The translations under genes and the position numbers were made by a program. From Lojkania enalia (lineage: Eukaryota; Ascomycota; Dothideomycetes; Pleosporales): a DNA stretch of 64,000 bases. The stretch spans positions 204,440-268,439 of the forward strand of contig ML986612.1 of assembly GCA_010094045.1 (NCBI GenBank), read 5' to 3'. This document shows positions 11,802 through 23,399 of the stretch, in pieces (the stretch's first letter is position 1; each line of letters opens with the position of its first letter). A model generated the notes under the pieces. It was not told the origin of the DNA, made no database searches, and was given only the letters and a program-made list of their open reading frames with translations.

Positions 11802-12283
11802 TGTACTCCTTCCCTTTTCTAGCGCTCTTCCTTGGAAAAAGGGTTGAATGTGCTCATCGATACGTAAAACTTACTTTACGGCTCTTTTATTAGCTTTTTC
11901 ACATTACCAGTCACTGGCCTTCTCTTGCATTTGACATCTTGCCGAAGGATCTGCTAGTGGATATTATATCGGATGACGCTGGCCACTCTTTACCGTATCA
12001 GCAATGTAAGAATGTATAGATTGGAAAGCCACTAGAAGCGCTTTGTTTTTGCTGATTTTGATGCTTGGCTATTGCGGGTTACATGAACAACGGTACAAAT
12101 ATATTGGATACTGGGCCGAGCGGTATTCAAAATATCGTCTTTTTGATTGGGTTATCGTGCTTTGCGCCTCACACCGAATGTGTAGAGCCTAGCTATTCGA
12201 TTGCACATCTGCGACCTAAGTATAGGTGAGCTTGATCGGCTACTTCTAATACGCTAGTTCGATAGAACGAGATTCTGTTTATT
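11802..12283. other. Convergent 3' flanks of arrestin and Zn2Cys6 genes
   Basis: No gene is seen. It presumably holds both 3' UTRs and terminators. The sequence is moderately AT-rich. Confidence 0.6.
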
Positions 12284-15075
12284 CTACCATTGCTTCTTAA
12301 TTAAACCACATACAACCATGAGAAGAATCTCTTCCAATAAAAGAATTTTTTTTTTTTTTTTCATAAGATAGAATAGCATGGTACATTTCTTCACACACGC
12401 ATTTCTCTCTCTATCATCTTCCCTTCCAACTACCCCNNNNNNNNNNNNNNNNNNNNNNNNNNNNNNNNNNNNNNNNNNNNNNNNNNNNNNNNNNNNNNNN
12501 NNNNNNAGACCCAAAAACCAATTCTCAGGACTCCCCTCTAGAAATCCAAATCCAAAATCAACACTCTCATCCTGCATCAGATTCTCCCAATCCATATCCT
12601 CCATCAAACCCCTAAAGCCCTCCCCCGCACTTCCATCCCACGATTCCATATGTCTAGGCCGAGTATCCGCGCCCATGTGATCCTCGTCCGACAACGGCGG
12701 ATGTAGCGTGAGATTGATGTCGACGCCGTTCTCCTCGCGGTAGGCGGTACGCATTAGGTCAGCGGAGAGTGCGACGCTCTTCTTTGCGGCGACGAGAACG
12801 GCCATGTCCGGGTTCGCGCCGGAGGCGAGCGCATCGATGCGGGCGAGGGCGCAGGCCATGAATACGATGCCCTTGGCATTCGTTTCACCATTACGGAGAC
12901 GCGCTTCTGTGCTTGCACGCGCGGAGTCGATAACGGCGCGCAGTTGGTCGAATTGCAGTGGAAGGGCGCGTTGGAGGTGTGGCGTGGAGGGGCCTGGGAT
13001 TGAGTGAGAGGAATGGCTTGCTGGGTCTGAAGGCAAAGTTTCATCTACGGAGCGATGTTTGCGAACGGGAAGGAGTGGGAAGGCGCCGACTTCCTGTTTC
13101 TGCTCGTCGATCTGCAAGAGGAGCTCTAGATAGATGGTCGTGATGCTATACAGCCAAATTGATTTCCAGAACCCGACGCAGCGGTGGCCCAGTAACGTCC
13201 AGTCGTCATCCGGCTCCGCTATACCTTCTCGACTGAAGGGAAGGGGCTGTGTGATTGTTAGAGAGGTATCGAGGCACAGTTTCCGGGAGTAGTAGTATTT
13301 GGGGGAGGCCTTAGCTTTGACGAAGAAGGGGCGGTGTAGATTGAGGATGAAGCGCCGGACGAGGACGTCGAGCATTTTTACATGGAATGGGGTCGGGCTT
13401 GGAGTGGAGAGTAGGAAGCTTTGAAAAAGGTGGGCGTCTGAGCGGCAGGCGGTGGTCAGCTCGGAGGTCAAGCGGAGGGTTTCATCGTAGGATAGGCTGG
13501 AGTGCAGATCGTTGATCCGACGGGCAATTTCGAGTCTCAGTGATAGCGTCTTGCAGAATGCTATCTGAACCGATGTCTGCGTGAATTCGTCTGGAGCTCT
13601 TGGCCGGAAGGGCGTTGTCATGCGCTCGTTGATATCATTATCATTGATGTTGGACGGAGGGAGAGTATCGAAATCCCGCGGTGAGATCATTGGCGAAATC
13701 CCGATGTCGAGGCTCGATTGCACAGTGATCTCCATGATGGTCGCCCATAGCCTACGCCTTATTTCGATGTGGAAGCAAGATAGCTTGCCGAAGTGTGACG
13801 GGTCGCGGTGTAAACCGATATGCATAGCGCTCCGAAGTAGTGCGCCTGCTGAGATCCAGATGAGATCGCCATCCATCGAACACACTTGTCGAGCTAATAA
13901 TAGTAGAATGTGGACTTGAATGCCTGTGGTATTGAGTCGCGATTTCTTGTGTGGCCCACTGAGCCATGACTCTGCGGCCTCAATCCACTTCGAGCATGAA
14001 TTGCGAAGGGGCCCTTTTCTATCCCCTGTATAGAACGCAGTGCCGATAGCGCATACCAAGAGGATCTTCATCAGGACCGATGTGGATGTAGTCGAAGTAT
14101 CTTTCCAATAGCGCTCGTACTCGTTCCAGAATGTGGGAACATGCAAGACCCTGTAAATTCCTTCGAAAGTTCGAAAGTAAGCCCGAACGAGCTCATCACA
14201 AACGTTCTTCGATGGTAGAGATGACTGGACTTCTGTAGGAAATTCCGGCGACGAATATCGAGCGGCTTTTATGGTACGAGCCATTCTTTTACACTCGACA
14301 GCCAAAGCATAAAGTTCAGAGGACTTATTGATCTCAGTCCTTTTTGTGTTGGGATTAGTTACGATGGATGCACCACCAAGTGCTTCATACTACGTCGCGA
14401 GGCAATCAGCATGACTTGAAATGAACCTCAAAATAAATGCCATAAAAAATTTCTAGGTGCTAATGATAATTGGGCGGCACTTACCGGCTCAATGGCATTG
14501 ACCCAGTGACTCTCTCCAAAGAACTTGGATTTGATGAAACGCCCCGGTCCAGGCGAAGGCACGGGTCGTATTGGTAGAGCCCTACTTCCGGAAGAATCTC
14601 GATCTGACACTATGCTGAGACTTTCTTCTAGCTCACGAACTTTGGCGGCTAGCGCTTTTATGGTTGATATAAAGTGTGAGTTATCCTCAATAGCGCTTGG
14701 GTTTAGGCGACTACTTTCTAACGCAAACCCGTAAGCATCCGAAATACTGGGGTCAAGATTCTGGATGAGTAGTGAATCGAAATCAATTGATTGTGCCGAC
14801 GTTTGGGGTGATGTATGAACTAATCCATCTTGGCTTGTAGATACAGAGGTATGAGATCTCGTGCCTCGGTCATTATCTCGATGGTTCGGTCTGTAGGTAC
14901 ACGTGAGAGATTTTATCCGCGTACACGGCGAACACGGCTTTTTGCGATCACATTTCACCTTTCTCCTTCGGCATTCTACGCATGCCAAAGCAGGCCTACG
15001 CCTTTTCATGGGGCCGGCGCCATCCGTGTCGGAGAGTTGCAGATGTGGCAACTGGGACCCCATTACAGTGAGCAC
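12284..15075 (-). CDS. Zn2Cys6 fungal-specific transcription factor, 3' end in assembly gap
   Basis: Exon 1 (15075-14485) and exon 2 (14389 downward) join in phase across a 95-nt intron with a GTAAGT donor. The binuclear zinc cluster is C-x2-C-x6-C-x5-C-x2-C-x7-C at Cys32, 35, 42, 48, 51 and 59, followed by a short linker. The large second exon matches the fungal_trans middle homology region, including ISAGALLRSAMHIGLHRDP and EIRRRLWATIME. At least 824 residues are readable before a run of 70 Ns at 12437-12506. The frame stays open past the gap to 12284, but that sequence is low-complexity and Lys/Leu-rich, so the true stop probably lies within or just after the gap. A second Met is available at 15063. 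Regulated genes are unknown. Confidence 0.85.
12437..12506. other. Assembly gap, 70 Ns
   Basis: A run of N bases inside the 3' part of the Zn2Cys6 gene, preceded on the + strand by a 15-T tract and CT-rich low complexity. The gap hides the natural end of that gene. Confidence 0.99.
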
Positions 15076-15732
15076 TAAAAAACTAGTAGTGAAAAAACAG
15101 GGCTTGTTCCAATATCTTGAAAGAAAATATCGCGTGATAGTATCTGCCCAGGATAAATATAAAACTCTGGAATTAGGGGAGAGATGAAAATCAATGGGAA
15201 GCAGTAGAGAGCCTACTCAGTGTTGAGAAATCCGCGGTCGGTGAATTCAAATGACCGAGACGCTAAGATGACTTGTTGCCCCTTCATCTTACTCATCCTT
15301 GTATTTCTCTATATAGTTACATCTATATCATCCTTCAAACCTTTGGCATAGGATCGGACGTAACCCGTTTTAATCTGGAAGAAAAAGTGAGTTGGTATTC
15401 AAGGGATATTTGACACGATAGTCAGCTTCAAGTTGGCTCGGATTGTCCAAGTCTTCTCAAGTGGATATGTGAAATTCGTACTACAATAAAGTTATCTGGG
15501 TTTCCTTTGTGGCCCATTCATGGTAAAACTAGCACAATAGACACAAATGTGCAAATTGAACGTCGACGCACCAAAAGGGTAGTGTGCATAGGCCGCCGCT
15601 GTAGTCATGTGAAAGCGCGTATCCGCGTCCGTGCGTAGCGTTTGCCTGGCCGCACCCCAAAGTAGTCATCACCATCGTTTTTCATCTTCGGTTTTCCGTC
15701 TCTCACACACACTCATCCCTATTTCAGCAAAC
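15076..15732. other. Divergent promoter region between Zn2Cys6 factor and KU80
   Basis: About 660 bp with no gene. CT-rich and ACACAC stretches just before 15733 resemble a KU80 5' UTR/promoter. Confidence 0.55.
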
Positions 15733-18240
15733 ATGGCGCAGAAGGAGGCTACTGTGTACATTCTAGATCTCGGCAAGTCGATGGGCGAGAGGCGTCATGG
15801 GAGAAGTAAGACGAACTTGGATTGGGCGCTAGAGTATGTTTGGGACAAAATTACAACGACCGTATGTTAGGATTGAACCATTCAAAAGACCACACTCATT
15901 GCGATGAAGGTTGGGACAAGTCGGAAAACGGCATTGATGGGTGTGATCGGCTTTCGCACTGATGGTATGATACATGATGTTCTACTTAACACACAAAGAC
16001 ACCTATTGACGCGCTACTCTAGAGACTAATATCAGTGAATTGATCGAGGATGATGAGGGATATTCGAACATACGGATATTCTCGACACTAAAACAGTTTA
16101 TTGGCCTAACTTCATGATGCCATGGCCTGATTCCACTAATCCACTAGCAGATTTCTTCTACCGGACATCCGCAGTCTTCATGAGCAATTGAAGCCAAGCT
16201 CCACAAATAATGGAGACCGTATGTCGTCCGCAAATTGTTCGGAAATAATCTTAATGCAAGCTAGTTCTGTCCGCGTTGGCTGTCGCAGCTCAGATGATCG
16301 ATACAGCAACTACAGGGAAAACCGGCAATCGTTTGAAATTCGACCGTCGGATCATTATCGTCACAGATGGCATGGGATATATGGACACGACGGATCTTGA
16401 TGCCATTGCATCGAAACTCAAAAGTGACGAAGTTGAATTAACGCTCGTGTATGTTTAGTCTCGATTAAGTTGTATAATTGATATTCTAATAGAGAATAGT
16501 GGTGTAGACTTCGATGACCCTGAGAATGGCTATAAGGAAGAAGATAAGAACGCTCATAAGGTAAGTATATTCTCAGTCTTATGGTCTAGTAGTGGAATTA
16601 AGCGATAGAAGGAGGCGAACGAGGTTATCCTGAAGGAATTTGTTGAAGGCTGTGGCGGCAATTTTGGCACTCTTGCTGTTGCCATAGAACAGCTTGAGAT
16701 TCCTCGCTTGAAAGATATACGAGCTGTTCCTAGCTATAGGGGAACACTAACACTAGGAGACAACAACGAATATGACTCGACCTTGTCAATTGATGTCGAA
16801 CGATATCCTTGTACTATGATAGCTAGGCCTCCCACGGCGAGCTCGTTTGTTGTTCGAACTGATTTAGGGAGCGCACCTGGTCCTAGCACTCAATCTTCAG
16901 CTACAGTCATGGGAGATGGCCAACAAGTAGATGGCCAACTGTCTGCCGTACGCAACCAACGCATGTATCAAGTCGATGACCCGAATGACCCTGGCACGAA
17001 AATGGATGTCGAGATGGAAGATCTACAGCGAGGATATGAATATGGACGAACAGCAGTCCATATCAGCGAACTAGAATCGAACATCGTCAAGATTGAGACT
17101 ACGCAAAGCCTTGAGCTCCTTGGGTTTGTCTCAGAAGAGAATTTCGAGCGCTACCTTCCCATCTCCCGCACCAACTATATCGTCCCTCAAAGGGCCAACG
17201 ACAAAGCTCAGCTTGCACTCTCATCCTTCATCCACGCTCTCTACGAAGCAGGCTGCTATGCTGTTGCACGCCTCGTTTCAAAGGACCTCAAACCTCCACT
17301 CCTTGTCCTCCTAGTCCCCCGCATTGAACCCGACTTCGAAGCCCTCATCGATGTCGAGCTCCCCTTCGAAGAGGACATGCGGCGCTACAAATTCCCTCCC
17401 TTGGACAAGAAGCTAACGATTTCCGGCAAAATCATCACAGAGCATCGGGATCTCCCCAATGCGGACCTGATGCAAGCCATGAGCGACTACGTTGATGCCA
17501 TGGACTTGTCAACATTTGACCGAGATGAGGAAGGGGAGCCGGCGGAGTACATGAAATTCGAAGACACATATTCACCGCTCTTACACCGCATCAACCACAT
17601 CATTCGCTGGCGCGCAACTAACCCACGTGCCTCAGAGCTCCCCGCTCCTCCACAGATCCTAACAAAGTATTCAGCCCCGCCATCTGACCTCGTCGCCGGG
17701 GCCGAACATCAGCTTGCTGCGCTCAAGAAAGCTGGGGATGTGAAGAAGGTGCCGCCAAAGGAGAAAGGACGCTTCAAGCGCGTGCGGGCTGATCGCGAGA
17801 AACCGCTATCAGGCCTCGACGTTGATGCTCTCCTTGGAAACCCCAAGCGCGTGAAGATCGAAGCCGACAATCTCATCCCGACTTTCAAACAGGCTCTCGC
17901 TGCGACTGACGATCTCGAAGCCATTCAGTCCGCTGTCGACGAAATGTGCAGGAACGTCCGCTCGCTGATTTCTAGGTCTATTGGTGAGTCGGGATATGGG
18001 CGCGCGTTGGAGGCTATTCGGGTCATGAGGGAGGAAATTACGGAGCTGGAGGAACCAGATATATTCAATACGTTTATCAGAGACCTGAAGAAGGACATTC
18101 TGGAGGGTAAGTTGAATGGGGATCGGAGGGAGATGTGGTGGAGGATTAGGGGCAGTAAGTATGGCCTCATTGATAAAAAGAGGTCGATTGTGAGCGATGT
18201 TAGTGAGGAGGAGGCTGCGGAGTTTTACAAGGCTACGTGA
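15733..18240 (+). CDS. KU80: Ku80, ATP-dependent DNA helicase II subunit 2
   Basis: Seven exons (15733-15861, 15910-15964, 16023-16095, 16151-16218, 16265-16448, 16500-16560, 16609-18240) join in phase into 733 residues, the usual length of fungal Ku80. The start [18 protein letters not shown] is the Ku80 vWA beginning. The first six short exons build the vWA/alpha-beta domain (to about residue 235), the large last exon carries the beta-barrel Ku core ([10 protein letters not shown] onward) and the C-terminal domain. Ku80 pairs with Ku70 to form the ring that binds DNA ends, starts non-homologous end joining and protects telomeres in the nucleus. One short junction (DLLSALAVA) is slightly unlike common relatives and could use another acceptor. 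The gene faces the parvulin gene tail to tail. Confidence 0.95.
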
Positions 18241-18343
18241 GGGAGTCGGGATTCTCGTCTTTCTATATGCTTCGGTGTTGGACAAGAGTGGTATCGGGGA
18301 GATTAAGCGTAAATATTTTAATATTGCGGTTTCTCCCAGTGGA

Positions 18344-18371
<28 letters not shown>
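18344..18371. repeat. (TA)n microsatellite
   Basis: About 28 bases of alternating TA in the interval between the KU80 and parvulin 3' ends. A probable length-variable simple repeat. Confidence 0.95.
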
Positions 18372-18374
<3 letters not shown>

Positions 18375-18538
18375 CTGAAATTCCCCAGTTCGTCCCTTGC
18401 CATCAATCTCCCCGACTCCGATTCCAAAAAAAAACATTACTTAGGTATTCATCCGCATCCCAGACGCCGCGCCTTGCCAAATCCAGTCCAAACCAAACCA
18501 AACCCCCAACCTTACACCGTATCCTTGCCCCTAAGCCC

Positions 18539-19037
18539 TTATTTCCGCCCTTCCACCATGATGATATGATACCCCTCGCCTGTCCTACACTCGCCCCATT
18601 TCGGAGCCCCCGTGCTGCTGGGCTCGAGCTCGTACGCCACCTTCTCGAAGTCCGGCAGCAGGCTGCCGCGGGGTTTCCAGCCTAGACTGCCGCCTGCCAC
18701 ATCATGTATTAGCTTCGCGAATCGGGTTGGAATGCTGCCCGGTGAGGCCCACCAACCAGCCAGGATAGGACGTTGTGAATGATGGGCATGGTGGGAATTG
18801 GGGTGTGTGTGTGTACGAGGACGTACCCTGCCTCGCCTTATCCTCGCTCATCTCTCGCGCCACGTCGTCGAACTTTGCGCCGCCCCGTAGCTTCGCGAGT
18901 GCTTCTTCCTTTTTGCTGTGTTTGGCGCAGAGGATGTGGCGCACGTTGATGCTGGTTGCAGGCTTTAGTTTGCTGCTACTGCTGCTCGATGAGGCGCCCG
19001 AGTTGTCTTTGGCTTTGGTTTTGTTTTTGGCGGGCAT
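18539..19037 (-). CDS. PIN4: Par14/PIN4-type parvulin peptidyl-prolyl isomerase
   Basis: Two exons, 19037-18827 and 18693-18539, joined by a 133-nt intron (GTACGT donor, GCTAATAC branch, GCAG acceptor), give 121 residues. The start is MPAKNKTK; an upstream in-frame leader has no ATG-like context of this family. A basic, Ser-rich tail (about 1-30) precedes one rotamase domain: [16 protein letters not shown], then [17 protein letters not shown] and ending [11 protein letters not shown]. These are the conserved parvulin elements. Par14-type parvulins lack a WW domain, as here, and act in ribosome biogenesis and chromatin rather than on phospho-Ser-Pro. Confident as to family. Confidence 0.92.
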
Positions 19038-19745
19038 GGCGGCTTGTGTTTCCTGAGAGAAGGGGGTTATGGGGAAGGCAAAAAGTATCATAAGGTTCGG
19101 GCGCAGCCAAGGTGGGATGGTGGTTGGTTGCGGGGGCGGCAGAATCTTGGGATTGGGAAGGCGGTGAGCGGCTTTGTGCGCTTATCGTCTGTCATCTTTT
19201 TGAAACCATTTGAATCCATGTGTGATGAAAGCATGAGCCATTTCAAGTGGCACCTATCGGTGAAGTGAATTGTCTACGTCACTACGCAGTAGCTAACTAC
19301 GGAGATATAAACATATTTGTAAACACTGCGTGAACTAGAAGCTTATTGACAGGGCTGCGACAAACCCATCTGAAATACCCAAGGCTCATAAGCATCGAAC
19401 TACTTAAAAAGGAGCACTTGCGAATAATTCAATCGTTCATCATCTCAAATGGTATTAAGATATTCAGAGAGACGAAGGCACCCTCTGTGTACCGTACAAC
19501 CCCGCCAATTCCATGAAAATAATTACATAGAGAACCTCGTTCAAAGGATAGTGTGTCCGCGTTGGCACGCTTCCTGTATCCTTCATTCGGAAAATAGAAG
19601 TTTTTTTTTGGATATAATGAGGTTCTAAGCCCAGGGCTATTTTGAGATGTGATGTGACAAGCATGAAGCGACCGCTCATGAGGCTCATGAATGGGATAGA
19701 GCATCGTGGCGAAAAGAAGGTGTAGGCGGTTTGCTGTTTTCCCTA
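19038..19745. other. Intergenic: parvulin promoter and HOS4-like 3' flank
   Basis: No gene is supported. An open frame overlapping the downstream stop on the minus strand has no domain and is treated as a shadow. Confidence 0.6.
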
Positions 19746-22700
19746 TCATCCACCATTTGTTTCTTCAACCTTAATTCCGTTCGTATTAGCAGCTTTTCCT
19801 AGAACGACATCCATGAAGCTCTTCCTCGGCTTATGCTTCTTTTCCGGTGCCATATTACAGTCTCCTCCGGCGACACATATGCGCCGTCGCTTGTTCGGGT
19901 CTTTGACATCATCTAGTAAAGGTTTCAGTATCTCTACCTTCTCCACTTCCGGGTATAACATGGTATCTTCGATCCAATACAAGCCGTCCATGTCCAGAAA
20001 CTGCTGGCGAGCCTCTTTAATGCTTTCTTGAATCTTATCATAGTCGAACTCAGGAGTGCCTTCCATCGGGAAACGGAAGTCCTGGGCAAGGAGAGCAACG
20101 TCATATTGGCGGAGTAGGGATTCGCGCTGTTCACGGGTTACATCGATACGATTCCAATTAGAGTAGGGTGCTTCAAGGCGTGCAAGATCGAGCTCAGGAA
20201 GGCCTAGGATGCCGGCAGCTTGGAAAGACATGATGTACGATTTGCTGACACAGCTTTTTTCATCATGGTTGGAGATCTCCTCGGAAGTGGCATAGAAAAG
20301 AGGTAGAAAGACAGCTGAAATTCCCAGCTCTTCGCCGGCAAAGTGCAGGGGTCGGTTACTCCCTAGTTCACAAGCGCGCCGTAATGCTCGTGGAAGTTTT
20401 GATATTCGTGCCCGACGAGCAGCCAGTTCTTCTTGCCGTCTTGCCTCCTCTTCAGCACGCTTCTTCGCTTCCTCTTCTTCTCGTACCCGCGCTGCTTCGG
20501 CCTCTTCAGCAAGCCGCTTAGCCTCGGCCTCTTCTGCAGCCTTCCTTTTTGCTTCTGCCTCTAGGGCAGCCTTCCGAGCAGCCTCTTCCTCTTGTCGTTT
20601 TCGAGCTTCTTCCTCTCGTCGTTTTCGAGCTTCCTCCTCTTGTCGTTTTCGAGCTTCTTCCTCTTGTCGTTTTCGAGCCTCTTCCTCTTGTAGTTTTCGA
20701 GCCTCTTCCTCTTGTCGTTTTCGAGCTTCTTCCTCTCGTCGTTTTCGAGCTTCCTCCTCTTGTCGTTTTCGAGCCTCTTCCTCTTGTCGTTTTCGAGTCT
20801 CTTCCTCTTGTCGTTTTCGGGCCTCGGCCTCTGCCACTTTTCTTTTAGCCTCCACTTCTTGCCTTTCAGCATCTTGACGACGTTCACGGACGGAATCAGG
20901 AGTTGACGCTTTTTCTGGAGGTGCGGGAGTAGATTTTGCGGATGCTGTTGGTGTAATTTTCACTTTGTGATCGTCAACGGATGCTTCTGACGGTCTTCGC
21001 CTCTTGATCTTCTCTTCCAATTGTCTAGATTTGACTATTTTCTTGACAGGCTTTCTCTCATCAGGAGATTCGGCATCAGGCGTGGCCTTGGGTACAGTCT
21101 TCTGACGAATCTTCGGGCCTGGTTTCCGACGATGTTCGTGGTCGCTGTCATCTGAACGGGCGCGTACAGCCTTCTTCGGTGCGTCCTGATCTGAACGAGC
21201 CTTTATTGTCTTTTTGACAGATTTGTGCTCCTCGCCTTCGCTATAGGACCGCGGTTTCTTCCGATTCGGAGGCCGAACTTCATCATCGCTTGTTTCCTCT
21301 TCAGAGGTCTCTTCATTGACCACCCTTCGGCGGCGCTTGACCTCGCGGTTTGCTATCTCTTTGCCCGACATTAGTCTTCTGGCTTTGGGGGGGCCTTGAG
21401 GTATAGATGAGGATTTTGTGAGGTTGGTGCGTTTAGATTCAGTCCGTGGCGACGAAGAGCGTTCCCTTCTCGATAGCGAAGACTTCCTCTTCGCCCGGAT
21501 GGCGGACGGATACGGTGCCTCTTTCTTCATTCTTCTAGGGCTCCTATGATTCTGTCTAAAGGAATCATATGCGGTTTTTAGTGCGTCCCTTTCTTGTTCC
21601 CACTTTGGGCCCCTTCGTTCTTCAGATATTTCGTAATAAGTCTTCCCTTCACGGTTCCGCCTCGTGGGATCGAAGTTATCTTGCTCGAGCAACAAATTGA
21701 TGATTTTCAAATGCCCCCTACCAATGGCCACCAGCATAGGCGTCTCGCTGTGCTTTGAAGGGTCTGGGTCTGCTTTTAAGCCGCTCGCAAGTAGAATACT
21801 CAGGATATCGTAGTGGCCACCCCTTGACGCGGCAACGCCGCAGGCTATATTCGGCTTGATGTTACTGTTGATGAGCTCACCCACGGCTGCGATATCCCCA
21901 TCACCTGCCTTTTCGATGAGTGTTTCCTGGTTGTACTCGTTATAGAGGAGCCTTGAAGCGGACTTCTGTTGAGTTAACCCCGGTTGGACATCATCGTCAT
22001 CGTTAGCGGCGTTAGTCTCCCGTCGCATTGCCTCTTTCAATACCTTTTCTATCTCTTCGCCATCTTCTTCCTCGGGATCCAGAACGTCAATAGCTCGCTG
22101 GCCTTTCTTATTCTGATGGTGAGGGTTCACTTTTCCTTTATTCAGTAAGATCTTAACGACTTCTAGATGGCCATTTTCAACGGCGTCAATCAACGGAGTA
22201 TCGCGGTCGTTGGACTCACAATCGGTACGGCAACCCTTGTCGATGAGGAACCCAACAACCTTGTCCCATCCATGTAAGGAAGCCTTCTGCAACGGTGTGA
22301 TGCCGGCAAAGTCTTCTTGGTCCAGCTCTTCCGGTGCCGCATTGTAAGCCGCCTTCACCGCCGAAAGATCGCCTTTCTCGCTCTCGCGTGCCAGTCGTGT
22401 AGCGCCAAACTTGTCAGTGTTGCGCTTGGAGTGGGGCACAGCACGTGCGGGGGACGTCAGCGCCCGGTGTGAATTACGTTTTATCCTAGTATGAGATGAA
22501 AGGCTGGGTGTCTGGACAGGACGAGGAGAGGATGAGTTTTCCGAACCGGAATCCGACCAATTCGTACGCTCCTGCGGGAGATGGAGGGATGGCCCGTCTT
22601 TGCGCCTTCGACCTGCGACACCCTGCAAGACGGACTGTGTGGATTGAGATCTCTTGTGGTTCCTACCTAATCCTGGTGTCGCGGGTGAGGTGGGATGGTT

Positions 22701-23399
22701 ACGTAGATCCTTTAGGCCTTCTGTTTTGGCCTTCTGTCGCGGGGGTTCGAGCGATTTGGCGCCGGATTCATCACGAAGCTTGCGCTTCCGCGACTCTACC
22801 GTGGAAGAGCTGCGGCCACGGGTGGAGGGGTAGGAAGGGGACGTGTTGGAGTGGACGGGAGATTTAGCAGAGTCAGCTGGGCTCGTCTCTTTGGTGTGCC
22901 GCGAGGCAGTGCGGCTGCTGGGCGACGTTGGAACAGGGCTTCGTGCATCGCGCTCAGAACCGTTCTTGGCGCCGTTTATGTTTACCTTGGCCTCCTTTGC
23001 GTCCGGGTCCGAGTTCTTACGGCCGTTCGCGGGCGGCGAGCGCGCGTGTGACGCCTCTTTGATAGAGCGCAGACGGGCGGCATCATCGTCGTCGTTACGC
23101 TCGACCTTGATCACTTTCTTCTCTTTGGCGGAGTCGTCTTTGGTGTCGCCCAGCACGACCGTCTCGGCCTCGGACTCGTTCTGCCCATCGTCAGAAGCGT
23201 GGTCGCCATTCTGCGCGCGCGAGCTCGATGGCCTCTTGTCCCTGGCGGATCCGGGTGAGGTAGTCTTGCGGGCCTTGGGCGAGGTTGCGACGGTCGGCAG
23301 CGATGGCGACGGCAGCGGGTTGGGATTGCGGGAGGGGACGTCGAGTTGGCCGGCAGATATGGATGATGAATTCAGCACAGCATCGCCATTACTGGTCAT
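19746..23399 (-). CDS. HOS4: HOS4-like ankyrin-repeat protein (putative Set3 complex subunit)
   Basis: A single uninterrupted frame encodes 1217 residues from ATG 23399-23397. The N-terminal third is disordered, charged and Ser/Pro-rich. Ankyrin repeats follow in two blocks: about residues 335-450 (GITPLQKASLHGWDKVVGFL, DTPLIDAVENGHLEVVKILL) and about 490-590 (TPMLVAIGRGHLKIINLLLE). A basic, nuclear-type region is followed by an Arg/Glu coiled coil (about 855-985) built on a tandem repeat. The conserved C-terminal module contains EAPYSNWNRIDVTREQR and LAQDFRFPMEG. This arrangement matches the fungal counterpart of yeast Hos4, an ankyrin subunit of the Set3 histone deacetylase complex. That assignment is by family resemblance; the nuclear, chromatin role is inferred. 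Confidence 0.78.
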   Translation of the reverse strand: MTSNGDAVLNSSSISAGQLDVPSRNPNPLPSPSLPTVATSPKARKTTSPGSARDKRPSSSRAQNGDHASDDGQNESEAETVVLGDTKDDSAKEKKVIKVERNDDDDAARLRSIKEASHARSPPANGRKNSDPDAKEAKVNINGAKNGSERDARSPVPTSPSSRTASRHTKETSPADSAKSPVHSNTSPSYPSTRGRSSSTVESRKRKLRDESGAKSLEPPRQKAKTEGLKDLRNHPTSPATPGLGRNHKRSQSTQSVLQGVAGRRRKDGPSLHLPQERTNWSDSGSENSSSPRPVQTPSLSSHTRIKRNSHRALTSPARAVPHSKRNTDKFGATRLARESEKGDLSAVKAAYNAAPEELDQEDFAGITPLQKASLHGWDKVVGFLIDKGCRTDCESNDRDTPLIDAVENGHLEVVKILLNKGKVNPHHQNKKGQRAIDVLDPEEEDGEEIEKVLKEAMRRETNAANDDDDVQPGLTQQKSASRLLYNEYNQETLIEKAGDGDIAAVGELINSNIKPNIACGVAASRGGHYDILSILLASGLKADPDPSKHSETPMLVAIGRGHLKIINLLLEQDNFDPTRRNREGKTYYEISEERRGPKWEQERDALKTAYDSFRQNHRSPRRMKKEAPYPSAIRAKRKSSLSRRERSSSPRTESKRTNLTKSSSIPQGPPKARRLMSGKEIANREVKRRRRVVNEETSEEETSDDEVRPPNRKKPRSYSEGEEHKSVKKTIKARSDQDAPKKAVRARSDDSDHEHRRKPGPKIRQKTVPKATPDAESPDERKPVKKIVKSRQLEEKIKRRRPSEASVDDHKVKITPTASAKSTPAPPEKASTPDSVRERRQDAERQEVEAKRKVAEAEARKRQEEETRKRQEEEARKRQEEEARKRREEEARKRQEEEARKLQEEEARKRQEEEARKRQEEEARKRREEEARKRQEEEAARKAALEAEAKRKAAEEAEAKRLAEEAEAARVREEEEAKKRAEEEARRQEELAARRARISKLPRALRRACELGSNRPLHFAGEELGISAVFLPLFYATSEEISNHDEKSCVSKSYIMSFQAAGILGLPELDLARLEAPYSNWNRIDVTREQRESLLRQYDVALLAQDFRFPMEGTPEFDYDKIQESIKEARQQFLDMDGLYWIEDTMLYPEVEKVEILKPLLDDVKDPNKRRRICVAGGDCNMAPEKKHKPRKSFMDVVLGKAANTNGIKVEETNGG
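20583..20835 (-). repeat. 24-bp tandem repeat, about 10 units, coding for ARKRQEEE
   Basis: Ten near-identical 24-bp units inside the HOS4-like gene encode the octapeptide ARKRQEEE with single changes (ARKRREEE, ARKLQEEE, TRKRQEEE). The pattern of variants suggests a block of several units was itself duplicated. The product is a long charged helix or coiled coil whose length may vary between strains. Confidence 0.92.

Noticed and set aside
20583..20835. CRISPR-like regular repeats
   Set aside because: Units are contiguous and coding, without spacers, and this is a eukaryotic genome.
20549..20848. Plus-strand frame of repeated PLVVFE units
   Set aside because: A shadow of the 24-bp tandem repeat in the HOS4-like gene.
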